A stretch of DNA of 64,000 nt from Neotamlana laminarinivorans (GCF_020523925.1 NZ_JAJAPW010000008.1:42184-106183), one strand, 5' to 3'. Shown: positions 1 to 10,953, counted from the stretch's first letter. Notes: generated from the letters alone by a model not told the origin. A program made the numbers and translations.

Positions 1-317
1 AACGTGTAACCTAAAGAGTCGGCACCGTATTCTGCGTATGCTAAATACTCGTTTATATCTTCTATAGACCACCAAACCGAAAGGGTTTGTTTTCTAGGGC
101 CTTCAACCTCAAAAGTAGAGTCTATTTCTTTAGGGTTGTATATTCCCCAATTTTGACTATACTTAGTTGCTTCTGCAATAGAAATAGTATCCTTTGGTGG
201 TTTTGCTGCCATTTTTTTAATGGGTGGCATTTTTGATGTTGCATCTTTTGGGCAAAAATAATAGGTAACTATACTACCTATAATAATCCCTAAAAAAAGG
301 TAAAGTAATTTTTTCAT
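1..317 (-). CDS. Membrane-anchored hypothetical protein, 3' end outside window
   Basis: An ATG at 317 opens a reading frame that stays open to the window edge (105 codons seen, stop not reached). The N-terminus MKKLLYLFLGIIIGSIVTYY is one hydrophobic segment, either a membrane anchor or an uncleaved signal. After it comes a Lys/Pro-rich linker, then a soluble domain containing SVWWSIEDINEYLAYAEYGA. I do not recognise the family. The flavour is of the short periplasmic or surface proteins common in flavobacteria. The gene is truncated only by the window. Confidence 0.7.
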   Translation of the reverse strand, partial: MKKLLYLFLGIIIGSIVTYYFCPKDATSKMPPIKKMAAKPPKDTISIAEATKYSQNWGIYNPKEIDSTFEVEGPRKQTLSVWWSIEDINEYLAYAEYGADSLGYT

Positions 318-382
318 ATCATGTTATTATTGTTAATATGAGGTTAAAAGTAATAAAATCTTTTAACTATTAAATTATTTGT

Positions 383-1009
383 TTAAGAAGGAAATCCCAA
401 CATAGCTCCCATGCCTACCGTAAACAACCAACACCCGTAAATGGCATGCTCTACAGATACTAATAGTGTAGATTTTGTTTTTGTATAGGTTAACGCAAAT
501 AAAACACCGCCTATAGCTGTTAATACCATTACCAAGATATTTTTAAAAAATATATGCCCTAAACTAAATACAATAGCATTTATAAAAATTAAAAGTTTAG
601 TGCTTTTAAACAACTTAGTGTAACGTGTAAAAAAAAATGTACGATACAATAACTCCTGCGGATATACCGAAAACAAACTATAAACAAATAAAATAAATAG
701 CCAGATTTTTGGTTTATGCAACACCACTTTAAACAATACCTGTTGGTTGGTTAAAAGCACATAAACCGAGGTTATAATTGCAATAATTAAAAATTTTAGC
801 AAAGTGGCTTGCCAAAACTTGGGCCAATTAATGTGTTTATTTATTTTAAATTTTTGGTTTTCAATTTTTAATAACACATAAATTATATAAGCAAAACCTG
901 TAACTCCTAAAGCTAATTTTATGTAAACTGTGTACGGTAACGCAAAACTAACAGGCAATAAAATAAATATTATAAAAAACTCGGAGGCTTTATATAGTTT
1001 TGAGTTCAT
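383..1009 (-). CDS. CPBP-family intramembrane metalloprotease-like protein
   Basis: This 208-residue protein is almost entirely hydrophobic, with about six to seven membrane segments. The C-terminal half carries the CPBP/Abi (CAAX protease and bacteriocin-processing) signature: PQELLYR at residues 118-123 stands for the usual EExxxR, FSLGH ends at His152, and a third conserved His188 lies in SVEHAIYG. The first Glu of the diad is Gln here, while Glu119 is kept, so activity is uncertain. Family members cleave prenylated or bacteriocin-like peptides, or act in immunity, in the inner membrane. It stands alone, 170 bases from the Lrp gene. Confidence 0.8.
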   Translation of the reverse strand: MNSKLYKASEFFIIFILLPVSFALPYTVYIKLALGVTGFAYIIYVLLKIENQKFKINKHINWPKFWQATLLKFLIIAIITSVYVLLTNQQVLFKVVLHKPKIWLFILFVYSLFSVYPQELLYRTFFFTRYTKLFKSTKLLIFINAIVFSLGHIFFKNILVMVLTAIGGVLFALTYTKTKSTLLVSVEHAIYGCWLFTVGMGAMLGFPS

Positions 1010-1179
1010 TTATTTACATTTTTTAATAATCTGAAAATTAATATTTTTTAAGAGTTTATATTAAAAATTTTCAGGATTTTCAACTCTTTAATGCCTTCAT
1101 AATTAAAAACCAAAGCGCATTTTAATTAAAAAAACTAACTAAAAATAACCCTTTAAAAAATTTTAAGAAAAATTAATTA

Positions 1180-1638
1180 CTAAAACTTAATAACTGTAGA
1201 GTGTTTAACTTCGTTAATAACAAACATACTATGCGTACTGCCTATATGGCTAATTGTAGTAAGCTTACTAACCATAAAAGCTCTAAACTCATCCATATTT
1301 TCAACTAAAACTTTTAATAAATAATCGTAATCGCCACTAAGGTGAAAACACTCCAAAACCTCAGGTATTTTGGCTACTTCACGCTCAAATTGCATAACAT
1401 AATCTTGGGTGTGTTGCACTAATTTAATATGGCAAAACACAACAAAGTTTTTATTAATTTTTGCTTTATTAACCAAAGCTACGTAACCATCAATAAAACC
1501 AGCACGCTCTAACTTTTTTATGCGTTCGTAAACTGCTGTAACCGATAAACTAAGCTTTAAAGACAACTCTTTATTAGTTTGTTTACTATCGGTTTGTAAT
1601 AGTTCTAGTAGTTTCTTATCGGTTGTATCGAAAATCAT
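1180..1638 (-). CDS. Lrp/AsnC-family transcriptional regulator
   Basis: The protein has 152 residues, the usual Lrp/AsnC length. An N-terminal winged helix-turn-helix (residues about 5-60, with TNKELSLKLSLSVTAVYERI) is followed by a RAM ligand-binding domain (about 70-145, with LSGDYDYLLKVLV). Such proteins form octamers and sense amino acids. The gene is divergent from the PLP enzyme starting at 1994. The simplest inference is that it controls that gene, and perhaps nhaC, in response to methionine or another amino acid. Confidence 0.92.
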   Translation of the reverse strand: MIFDTTDKKLLELLQTDSKQTNKELSLKLSLSVTAVYERIKKLERAGFIDGYVALVNKAKINKNFVVFCHIKLVQHTQDYVMQFEREVAKIPEVLECFHLSGDYDYLLKVLVENMDEFRAFMVSKLTTISHIGSTHSMFVINEVKHSTVIKF

Positions 1639-1993
1639 AAGTGATAATTATTCTAAAAAAATGCCAAAAAACATATTATTTAGATTTATTTTTTACTGTA
1701 AAACATAAATATAAACTTATTTTCTAATAAAAACTATTTATATTGATTTTTAAACTAAATAGATTCATTTTTGATGACATTTTTAGTTTGACTTCAAGTT
1801 TTATGTTGTTCCGATTTACTTCGGAATAACATAATCTGAAGTTATAATAAAAACAGCCTCTCGGTATAACAAGCGAAGCACCACCAATTGAAGCTACTAA
1901 TTAACAAACAAGTGTTTGTTAGAGTTATTCTTAGGAAGTAGAACTGTATCGAGAATCAATCAACCATTAAATCAATCAAAAAAAATATTTTCT
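1639..1993. promoter_or_regulatory. Divergent control region between lrp-like gene and PLP enzyme
   Basis: This 355-base region has no gene. It holds a long imperfect hairpin at 1791-1842, listed separately, then a more GC-rich stretch at 1855-1890 before the start at 1994. No convincing TTTG-N19-TAnnTTTG promoter was found for either gene. An in-frame ATG at 1916 exists, but the residues it would add do not look like the family, so the region is better read as an untranslated leader. Confidence 0.5.
1791..1842 (+). other. Long imperfect leader hairpin upstream of PLP enzyme
   Basis: ACTTCA at 1791-1796 pairs with TGAAGT at 1837-1842. Inside, TTATGTTGTTCCGA pairs with TTCGGAATAACATAA around a loop near 1815-1819, leaving only a small asymmetric bulge and G-U pairs. 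No T-run follows, so it is not a simple terminator. It may be a leader structure or an operator-type palindrome. It does not match the S-box core I know. Confidence 0.5.
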
Positions 1994-3199
1994 ATGAGCT
2001 TTAAACCAGCAAACAATATACAAGACTTACAATATTTTGGTGAATTTGGAGGCGTAAACCCTTCTATTTCAGATTCTTCAACCTATACTTTTTTATCAGC
2101 AAAAACCATGTTCGATACTTTTGAAGGTAATGCAGATGGCTGTTATTTATACTCACGCCACTCATCGCCTTCTAATTTATATTTAGGCGAAGCCTTAGCA
2201 GCTATGGAAGGCACCGAAACAGCAAATGTTACCGCTTCTGGAATGGGCGCTATAACAGCTGTTTTAATGCAACTCTGTAATGCAGGCGACCATATTGTTT
2301 CTAGCCGAACTATTTACGGTGGTACTTATGCTTTTTTAAAAAACTTTACACCAAAATTTAATATAAAAACCTCGTTTGTAGATATTACTAAACTTGAAGC
2401 TGTTGAAGCTGCTATAACACCAAATACTAAAGTAATTTACTGCGAAGCTGTAAGCAATCCGCTTTTAGAAATTGCAGACATTAAAAGCTTATCGCAACTG
2501 ACAAAAAAACACGGCTTACAATTAATTGTAGATAATACGTTTTCGCCTTTATCAATATCGCCTGCTGTTTTGGGTGCAGATGTAGTTATACACAGTTTAA
2601 CAAAATTTATTAATGGCTCTAGCGATACTGTTGGTGGTGTAATTTGTGGCACACAAGAGTTTATAAACAACCTAAGAAATGTAAACAACGGTGCCGCCAT
2701 GCTTTTTGGTAGCACTATGGATAGTTTACGTGCTGCTTCTATTTTAAAAAACTTACGTACGTTGCATATTCGTATGCAACAACATAGTAAAAATGCTTTG
2801 TATTTAGCTAAAAAATTTGAATCTGATAGTTTAAAAACGGTTTATCCAGGCTTGGATTCGCACGCATCTCACGAGTTATTTAAAACAATGATGAATAAAA
2901 ACTACGGGTTTGGAGGTATGCTAACTATTGATGTTGGCTCTTTAGATAAAGCCAACGAACTCATGGAACTTATGCAACATAAAAATTTAGGTTATTTAGC
3001 AGTTAGTTTAGGGTTTTATAAAACGTTGTTTAGTGCTCCTGGTACTTCAACATCTTCTGAAATACCTGAAGAAGAACAAAAAGAAATGGGTTTAAGTGAT
3101 GGTTTAATACGTTTCTCTATTGGTTTAGATGATGATATTGAACGTACTTACCAAATGATTAAAACATGTATGGTTGAATTAAATATTCTTGAACATTAA
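1994..3199 (+). CDS. Cys/Met-metabolism PLP enzyme (methionine gamma-lyase-like)
   Basis: A trans-sulfuration-family PLP enzyme of 401 residues from ATG 1994. The start was chosen because MSFKPANN begins the conserved fold, while the ATG at 1916 adds 26 unrelated residues. The PLP lysine is Lys204 in VVIHSLTKF. The neighbouring-subunit phosphate loop YSRHSSPSN and the ring-stacking region are present. Methionine gamma-lyases of Pseudomonas type carry a reactive cysteine in YGCT; here the site reads IYGGTYAF. Whether the reaction is methionine gamma-elimination, cystathionine cleavage or synthesis is therefore open. Divergence from an Lrp gene favours amino-acid catabolism. Its end overlaps the convergent small gene by four bases. 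Confidence 0.85.
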   Translation: MSFKPANNIQDLQYFGEFGGVNPSISDSSTYTFLSAKTMFDTFEGNADGCYLYSRHSSPSNLYLGEALAAMEGTETANVTASGMGAITAVLMQLCNAGDHIVSSRTIYGGTYAFLKNFTPKFNIKTSFVDITKLEAVEAAITPNTKVIYCEAVSNPLLEIADIKSLSQLTKKHGLQLIVDNTFSPLSISPAVLGADVVIHSLTKFINGSSDTVGGVICGTQEFINNLRNVNNGAAMLFGSTMDSLRAASILKNLRTLHIRMQQHSKNALYLAKKFESDSLKTVYPGLDSHASHELFKTMMNKNYGFGGMLTIDVGSLDKANELMELMQHKNLGYLAVSLGFYKTLFSAPGTSTSSEIPEEEQKEMGLSDGLIRFSIGLDDDIERTYQMIKTCMVELNILEH

Positions 3200-3567
3200 T
3201 GTAATCGGTTAATTTTTTGAGTTAAATCAATAATATCTTTTTGCACTTTAGTTTTAATACTTAAAATTTCAGCTACTTGTTGTTCACCACCTTTATAACT
3301 TGTACTCATCTCTAAAGTTAGTATGTAATTTAATAATTTTAAATGGGCTTTTAGTTTTTTATTATAAACTTCGGTTAAATGGGCTTTTGTAGTGCAAATT
3401 CGTTTCACTGAACTATTTTTAACATAAACCGATTTTGATTTATTTATATTATTTGCAAAATAATTAATAAAAATAGGTTTTAATTGAAGTGCAAAAAACT
3501 GTTTATAAGTGGTGCAAATAAATAGTAGTACCAAGCTAAAAATAAGTAGGCTAAAAAAGGGAGTCAT
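3196..3567 (-). CDS. Small membrane-anchored hypothetical protein
   Basis: A 123-residue protein begins with one hydrophobic segment (FFSLLIFSLVLLFICTTY). It continues with a basic, helical C-terminal half rich in Lys, Leu and Thr (HLKLLNYILTLEMSTSYKGG and a coiled-coil-like tail). I recognise no family. It is convergent with the PLP enzyme and overlaps its last four bases, so the two probably lack a shared terminator. Coding status rests on length and residue pattern only. Confidence 0.5.
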   Translation of the reverse strand: MTPFFSLLIFSLVLLFICTTYKQFFALQLKPIFINYFANNINKSKSVYVKNSSVKRICTTKAHLTEVYNKKLKAHLKLLNYILTLEMSTSYKGGEQQVAEILSIKTKVQKDIIDLTQKINRLH

Positions 3568-3717
3568 AAAATGGAATTAAATTAACTGTTCTATCTGATT
3601 GTTATACTATTACGACACAAAATCTAATTTTTGGTCACACCAAACAAAAAGAGATAAGCCTCATAATTTGTAAAAAAACGAAGTTTATTGTAACATTACA
3701 TCTGTAAAACTTTCCAA

Positions 3718-5187
3718 ATGCAAGACGATAAAAATATTTCTGAAATTAAAACCGACCAGCAATCTATTATAGAAAACTCTGAATTAAACATTTGGGAAGC
3801 CTTAATTCCTGTTATTATACTAATGGGGCTTTTAGCTTACAACATATTTTTTGCCGATGGCGAAATGCTTGGTGGTTATTCTAATCAATTTATTTTACTT
3901 ATTGGCGCTGCTATAGCTGTTGGTGTGGGCTTATTTAATAAAGTATCTATACCGTTAATGCTAAAAGAGGTTTGGGAGAATTTAAAAAGTGTATTTGTTC
4001 CGGTACTTATTTTACTTTTAGTTGGTGCATTAGCAGGAACTTGGTTAATTAGTGGTGTAATACCCGCTATGGTATATTACGGTTTAGAGGTGTTGAATCC
4101 TGCTATATTTTTACCAGCTTGCGTTGTAATTTGTGCTTTAATTTCAATATCAACAGGAAGTTCATGGACAACTTCGGCAACAGTTGGTATTGCATTAATT
4201 GGTATTGGTAACGCGTTAGGTGTAAACTCTGGCATGATTGCTGGGGCTGTAATTTCTGGAGCTTATTTTGGAGATAAAATGTCTCCATTAAGCGATACAA
4301 CAAACCTTGCTCCTGCTGTAGCTGGCACAGATTTATTTACTCATATCAGGTATATGACCATTACCACAATACCATCTATAGTTATAACTTTAATAATATT
4401 TGCTATTATTAGTGCTACTTCCAACGTTACGGGTAATGCCGATGTTAGTAATTTATTAAATACCATTAATGCTACATTTAATATTACACCTTGGCTATTT
4501 TTAGTACCTGTAACGGTAATAACTTTAATATTACTTAAAACCAAACCACTTATTGCTTTAGGTGCCGGTGTAATAATTGCAGCTGTGTTTGCATTTATTT
4601 TTCAACCAGAAATTTTATCAAGCTTAAACACATCAAAATTAAATGCTGTAATTACTTCTATTTTTACAGATACTCAAATAACTACAGAAAACGAAAAATT
4701 AAACGAACTTTTCTCTGCTGGCGGAATGAATGGTATGCTATGGACCATTTATTTAATTATTAGCGCCATGGTTTTTGGTGGTGTTATGGATGGTATTGGT
4801 GCATTAGCCAGAATTACTAAGGTTTTACTTTCTGTAGCTTCATCTATATTTGGTTTATTTGCAAGTACTGTAATTAGCTGTTTAGGTTTAAACACTATTG
4901 CATCCGATCAGTATTTAGCCATAGTAATTCCTGGGAAAATGTTTAAAAAAGCATTTGAAGATAAAGGCTTAGCTCCAGAAAACTTAAGCCGAACTCTAGA
5001 AGATTCAGGCACAGTAACCTCTGTATTAATACCATGGAATACCTGTGGTGCTTACCAAAGTAGCGTTTTAGGCGTTGGTGTTGGCGAATATTTTGTTTAT
5101 GCCTTTTTTAATTGGTTAAGCCCGTTTACCACTTTGTTATTTGCTGCATTAAAAATTAAAATAAAGCAAATAGCTAAAACAGATTAA
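3718..5187 (+). CDS. nhaC: NhaC-family Na+/H+ antiporter
   Basis: The 489-residue polytopic membrane protein has about twelve hydrophobic segments. NhaC hallmarks are visible: ISTGSSWTTSATVGIALIGI, the GAYFGDKMSPLSDTTNLAPA loop, and the late segment CLGLNTIASDQYLAIVIPGK. The family exchanges Na+ for H+, or amino-acid-derived ions such as malate/lactate in relatives, across the inner membrane. It follows the PLP enzyme on the same strand after an intervening antisense gene, so cotranscription is uncertain. Confidence 0.93.
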   Translation: MQDDKNISEIKTDQQSIIENSELNIWEALIPVIILMGLLAYNIFFADGEMLGGYSNQFILLIGAAIAVGVGLFNKVSIPLMLKEVWENLKSVFVPVLILLLVGALAGTWLISGVIPAMVYYGLEVLNPAIFLPACVVICALISISTGSSWTTSATVGIALIGIGNALGVNSGMIAGAVISGAYFGDKMSPLSDTTNLAPAVAGTDLFTHIRYMTITTIPSIVITLIIFAIISATSNVTGNADVSNLLNTINATFNITPWLFLVPVTVITLILLKTKPLIALGAGVIIAAVFAFIFQPEILSSLNTSKLNAVITSIFTDTQITTENEKLNELFSAGGMNGMLWTIYLIISAMVFGGVMDGIGALARITKVLLSVASSIFGLFASTVISCLGLNTIASDQYLAIVIPGKMFKKAFEDKGLAPENLSRTLEDSGTVTSVLIPWNTCGAYQSSVLGVGVGEYFVYAFFNWLSPFTTLLFAALKIKIKQIAKTD

Positions 5188-5347
5188 AAGTGCTTTTTTA
5201 ACGGTTATTTTATCATATTCATATTTTACAACTCCTTTTTTTATCCAACTAATAAAAATAGCAGCCTGTTTTTAACACCATTCTTTAAGCTTATATACTT
5301 ATAAGATTTTATAATTATAACTTATTATAATAAGACTTGTATTGTAC

Positions 5348-5355
5348 TAGATTTG
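5348..5355 (+). promoter_or_regulatory. -7 box of the peroxiredoxin gene
   Basis: TAGATTTG matches the Bacteroidota -7 consensus TAnnTTTG. No good TTTG lies 19-20 bases upstream. Transcription would begin near 5361, giving a leader of about 27 bases before ATG 5388. It also argues against the upstream ATG at 5337, which would lie before the transcript start. Confidence 0.45.
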
Positions 5356-5387
5356 CTAAAAGAATAACATTTAAAACAAAAACAAAT

Positions 5388-6026
5388 ATGTCATTAGTTG
5401 GAAAAAAATTCCCAGATTTAAACGTAGACGCCATGAACGATATGGGCGACACTTTTAAATTAAACGTACTTGAAGAAGCTGTAAACCACAAGAAAAAAGT
5501 AGTATTATTTTGGTATCCAAAAGATTTCACTTTTGTTTGTCCAACAGAATTACACGCATTTCAAGCTGCTTTACCAGAATTTGAAAAACGTAACACTATT
5601 GTAATTGGAGCTTCTTGCGATACTCCAGAAGTACACTTTGCTTGGTTAAACACAGCTAAAGATAACGGAGGTATTGAAGGTGTAACTTACCCAATTCTTG
5701 CAGATAGCAACAGAAACTTATCTAGCATTTTAGGTATTTTAGATATTACTAAAGAAACTTTTGACGAAGAAACCAATACTGTACAAGTTGAAGGTGATAA
5801 CGTAACTTACAGAGCCACTTACATTATTGATGAAGATGGGTTAGTACAACACGAAAGTATTAACAACATGCCATTAGGAAGAAACGTTGGTGAATACTTA
5901 AGATTAGTTGATGCCTTAACTCACGTACAAGAAAAAGGTGAAGTTTGTCCTGCAAACTGGGAAGAAGGTAAAGAAGCCATGAACGCTAACCGCGATGGTG
6001 TTGCCGAGTACCTTGCTGCTAACTAA
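5388..6026 (+). CDS. 2-Cys peroxiredoxin (AhpC/Prx1 type)
   Basis: A 212-residue thiol peroxidase reducing H2O2 and organic or nitrogen peroxides in the cytoplasm. The peroxidatic Cys51 sits in DFTFVCPTEL, and the resolving Cys lies in GEVCPANWEEG near the C-terminus, as in typical 2-Cys enzymes. The start at 5388 (MSLVGKKFP) is supported by family alignment and by the -7 box at 5348. It is followed 15 bases later by a thioredoxin that could act as its reductant, then by a small DUF6952-like gene, giving a three-gene unit ending at the terminator at 6622. Confidence 0.95.
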   Translation: MSLVGKKFPDLNVDAMNDMGDTFKLNVLEEAVNHKKKVVLFWYPKDFTFVCPTELHAFQAALPEFEKRNTIVIGASCDTPEVHFAWLNTAKDNGGIEGVTYPILADSNRNLSSILGILDITKETFDEETNTVQVEGDNVTYRATYIIDEDGLVQHESINNMPLGRNVGEYLRLVDALTHVQEKGEVCPANWEEGKEAMNANRDGVAEYLAAN

Positions 6027-6041
6027 TAAAACAAAACAGTC

Positions 6042-6356
6042 ATGATTAAAGAATTAGATCAAGATAATTTACCTGACTTAGTTTCAGGAAACGATACAGT
6101 AATCGTGCAGTATTCTGCCACTTGGTGTGGAAACTGTAGAATTATGAAACCAAAGTTTAAAAAACTTGCTACAGAAAACGAAAATGTAACTTTCGTTATT
6201 GCTGATGCTGAAAAATTTCCAGAATCTAGAAAACTTGCTACCGTTGATAATTTACCAACTTTTGCAACGTTTAAAGGAGGTTCTTTTGTAAACCAAGTGC
6301 AGACTAATAAGTTTGACGTTCTAAAAGATTTAGTTAATGAAGTTACCAGTAATTAA
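6042..6356 (+). CDS. Thioredoxin-family protein with CGNC active site
   Basis: The 104-residue single-domain thioredoxin fold has the redox motif WCGNC (Cys29, Cys32) instead of the canonical WCGPC. The cis-Pro loop DNLPTFATFKGG is present. The altered dipeptide should change the redox potential compared with housekeeping thioredoxin. Its position directly after the peroxiredoxin suggests it is that enzyme's dedicated electron donor (inference). It has no signal peptide. Its last 20 bases overlap the next gene. Confidence 0.92.
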   Translation: MIKELDQDNLPDLVSGNDTVIVQYSATWCGNCRIMKPKFKKLATENENVTFVIADAEKFPESRKLATVDNLPTFATFKGGSFVNQVQTNKFDVLKDLVNEVTSN

Positions 6357-6594
6357 GCAATTAACACAGTTTATTGAAGAGAACGATGAAGATTACGTAT
6401 TAGAAACTATTGATACGCTTGAAAATTTAACCGAAGTACCATCGCTTAAAGATGAAGAGTTAGATGTAATAGGTGAATTAATTTCTAATATGTACGGTGC
6501 CATTGAAGTTAATAAAATGATTAAAGATGGTAAGCCTAAAAAAGAGGCCTTAAACACATTTATGTCTCGAGTACTTGGCTCTATTGATAAATAA
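6337..6594 (+). CDS. Small acidic DUF6952-like protein
   Basis: An 85-residue acidic protein starts inside the thioredoxin gene in another frame (20-base overlap), which suggests translational coupling. The sequence ENDEDYVLETIDTLENLTEV followed by VIGELISNMYGAIEVNK matches what I remember as DUF6952, found in flavobacteria next to peroxiredoxin and thioredoxin. The function is unknown. A helical, soluble protein associated with the peroxidase couple is the most that can be said. Confidence 0.8.
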   Translation: MKLPVIKQLTQFIEENDEDYVLETIDTLENLTEVPSLKDEELDVIGELISNMYGAIEVNKMIKDGKPKKEALNTFMSRVLGSIDK

Positions 6595-6621
6595 AAGCAT
6601 CTAAAAATCTCTCACAACCCT

Positions 6622-6656
6622 AAAAAGTCACTTTTTAATAAAGTGGCTTTTTTTAT
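6622..6656 (+). terminator. Rho-independent terminator of the peroxiredoxin unit
   Basis: AAAAAGTCACTTT pairs with AAGTGGCTTTTT around TTAATA, with one G-U pair, and is followed by a T-run. It lies 28 bases after the DUF6952-like gene. Confidence 0.8.
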
Positions 6657-6910
6657 TTCCATAAAGCTAATTTAACGCTTGTAACATTTTATACTTAAAA
6701 ATAAGACACGCATAAAGACTATATTTAATGGTTCTAATTTTAAGCATATAAACTCATATAATTAATAAATAAATTTAATTGAGAGTTATTAACTAATAGC
6801 TTATCAGCAAAACATTAAATAAAACATACTTATTTGTACATTATTTAATTACTACAATACTTAAGAGTAGTTAGTAAATTGTTTTATTATAATAAGATTA
6901 TATTAAATAA

Positions 6911-6940
6911 AAACGCCACTTGAAACCAAGTGGCGCTTTT
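6911..6940 (-). terminator. Terminator of the katG-ankyrin unit
   Basis: CGCCACTTG pairs with CAAGTGGCG around a 3-4 base loop. On the minus strand the stem is followed by GTTTTTATTTA. It lies about 60 bases beyond the ankyrin gene stop and may also work weakly on the plus strand (GCTTTTCTTG). Confidence 0.8.
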
Positions 6941-6999
6941 CTTGCTTAATAACATTTAAAACACTCAATAATATTAAGCCACATAAAAAATCGTTAAAA

Positions 7000-7473
7000 C
7001 TAATTTGATAAAATATCTATAATTGGAGAAAGCTTTTTCTCCTTGGCGTAATCTAACGCTGTTTTACCATCGTTATCTACTATTAATGCATCTGCTTTGT
7101 TTGCTAATAAAATTTTAACTACCTCGTATTGGTTATACATTGCTGCATATATTAAGGCTGTTGTTCCATTGGAGTTTTGTTTATTTAAATCGGCTCCATT
7201 TTCAATTAAATAATTAACCAATTCTTGGCTTCCTTTAAATGAAACCCCTATTAATGCTGTATTTCCTGAAGCATCAACATCATTTAAATCGGCATTATTT
7301 TTAACAAGAGTTTTTACGATTTCAACTTTATCAAAATAAGACGCTAAAATTAAAGGCGTAAAACCTCTAGTATCTTTTACATTTACTAAATCTGGATTAA
7401 GATTTAATAAACCAGAAACCGCAGCTACATTTCCAGACTGTATAGCTCCAAAAAATTTATCTTTATCTGTCAT
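7000..7473 (-). CDS. Ankyrin-repeat protein next to katG
   Basis: This 157-residue protein is built almost wholly of about four ankyrin repeats, with cores such as RGFTPLILASYFDKVEIVKT, SGNTALIGVSFKGSQELVNY and NGTTALIYAAMYNQYEVVKI. It has no signal peptide. It lies 71 bases after katG on the same strand. An ankyrin protein paired with a catalase is known from Pseudomonas (AnkB with KatB), where it is needed for full catalase activity. A similar helper role for KatG is inferred here. Confidence 0.92.
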   Translation of the reverse strand: MTDKDKFFGAIQSGNVAAVSGLLNLNPDLVNVKDTRGFTPLILASYFDKVEIVKTLVKNNADLNDVDASGNTALIGVSFKGSQELVNYLIENGADLNKQNSNGTTALIYAAMYNQYEVVKILLANKADALIVDNDGKTALDYAKEKKLSPIIDILSN

Positions 7474-7544
7474 AACGATGATAATTTTTTAACTAATTAG
7501 GGCAAGTAAAAACTTGCCCTAATACTCTACTTAACTTTTTACTA

Positions 7545-10068
<2,524 letters not shown>

Positions 10069-10569
10069 ATGGCAACAGTAACCTTAAAAGGAACCGAAAT
10101 ACATACTTCTGGAGACTTACCTAAAGTTGGAACTCAAGCTCCTGATTTTACATTAACTAATACAGATTTATCTACTAAAACCTTAAAAGATTTTGAAGGA
10201 AACAAAGTAGTTTTAAACATTTTTCCTAGTGTAGATACAGGAACATGTGCACAATCTGTAAGACAATTTAACACAGAAGCAAACAAACTAGAAAACACAA
10301 AAGTACTTTGTATTTCTAAAGATTTACCATTTGCTCAAGCACGTTTTTGTGGTGCAGAAGGCTTAGAACAAGTGATTAGTTTATCTGATTTTAAAACTGG
10401 TGATTTTGGAAAAACGTATGGTATTAATTTTATTGATGGACCATTAGAAGGTTTACTGTCTAGAAGCGTTGTAGTTTTAGATGAAACTGGTAAGGTAATT
10501 TACACAGAGCAGGTTGCTGAAACTGTAGACGAGCCAAATTACGAGGCAGCTTTAAACGCTTTAAAATAA
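10069..10569 (+). CDS. tpx: Thiol peroxidase Tpx
   Basis: The 166-residue atypical 2-Cys peroxiredoxin of the Tpx class has its peroxidatic Cys60 in SVDTGTCAQSVRQFN and its resolving Cys94 in ARFCGAEG, the class-specific positions. It reduces alkyl hydroperoxides using thioredoxin. The N-terminus MATVTLKGTEIHTSGDLP is typical. It is divergent from katG and followed after nine bases by a DgkA-type gene, probably in one transcript. Confidence 0.96.
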   Translation: MATVTLKGTEIHTSGDLPKVGTQAPDFTLTNTDLSTKTLKDFEGNKVVLNIFPSVDTGTCAQSVRQFNTEANKLENTKVLCISKDLPFAQARFCGAEGLEQVISLSDFKTGDFGKTYGINFIDGPLEGLLSRSVVVLDETGKVIYTEQVAETVDEPNYEAALNALK

Positions 10570-10578
10570 ACCTATTTA

Positions 10579-10953
10579 ATGCAAAAAAAAGAACCTTTTA
10601 TTATAAACCGACTTAAAAGTGTCGGTTATGCATTTAAGGGTATGATTTTACTTTTAAAAACCGAAGCAAGTATAAAAATACAATTTTCTATTGCTATACT
10701 TGTTACGGTTTTTGGTTTTTATTTTAATATCTCTACAAACGAATGGATTGTTCAAATTCTAGCTATCGCTCTAGTTATGAGTACCGAAGGCATTAATACA
10801 GCTATCGAGGAAATTGCTAATTTTATTCATCCAGAACATCATAGCAAAATAGGTGTAATAAAAGATATTGCAGCTGGAGCCGTTTTTATTGCTTCTATAT
10901 TTGCTTCAATTATTGGTCTAATTATATACATTCCAAAAATTTTTAACTTATAA
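10579..10953 (+). CDS. DgkA-family lipid kinase (diacylglycerol/undecaprenol kinase)
   Basis: This 124-residue integral membrane protein has three hydrophobic helices. The DgkA signature is seen as STEGINTAIEEIANF and, later, KIGVIKDIAAGAV. In Gram-positive relatives the substrate is undecaprenol; in proteobacteria it is diacylglycerol. For Bacteroidota the substrate is not settled by sequence. It is downstream of tpx with a nine-base gap. Confidence 0.9.
   Translation: MQKKEPFIINRLKSVGYAFKGMILLLKTEASIKIQFSIAILVTVFGFYFNISTNEWIVQILAIALVMSTEGINTAIEEIANFIHPEHHSKIGVIKDIAAGAVFIASIFASIIGLIIYIPKIFNL

Larger units (their letters stand above)
6595..6999. other. Intergenic region with two terminators
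   Basis: This stretch of about 400 bases separates the peroxiredoxin unit (plus) from the ankyrin/katG unit (minus). It contains one hairpin terminator at each end and a very AT-rich middle in which I see no gene, RNA or repeat. Confidence 0.6.

Noticed and set aside
1843..1993. SAM riboswitch (S-box) upstream of the PLP enzyme
   Set aside because: I looked for the S-box core and kissing-loop elements and did not find them. Only an unassigned hairpin is supported.
2437..2715. Minus-strand open frame inside the PLP enzyme
   Set aside because: It lies wholly within a well-supported gene on the other strand and its residues show no domain. Antisense shadow.
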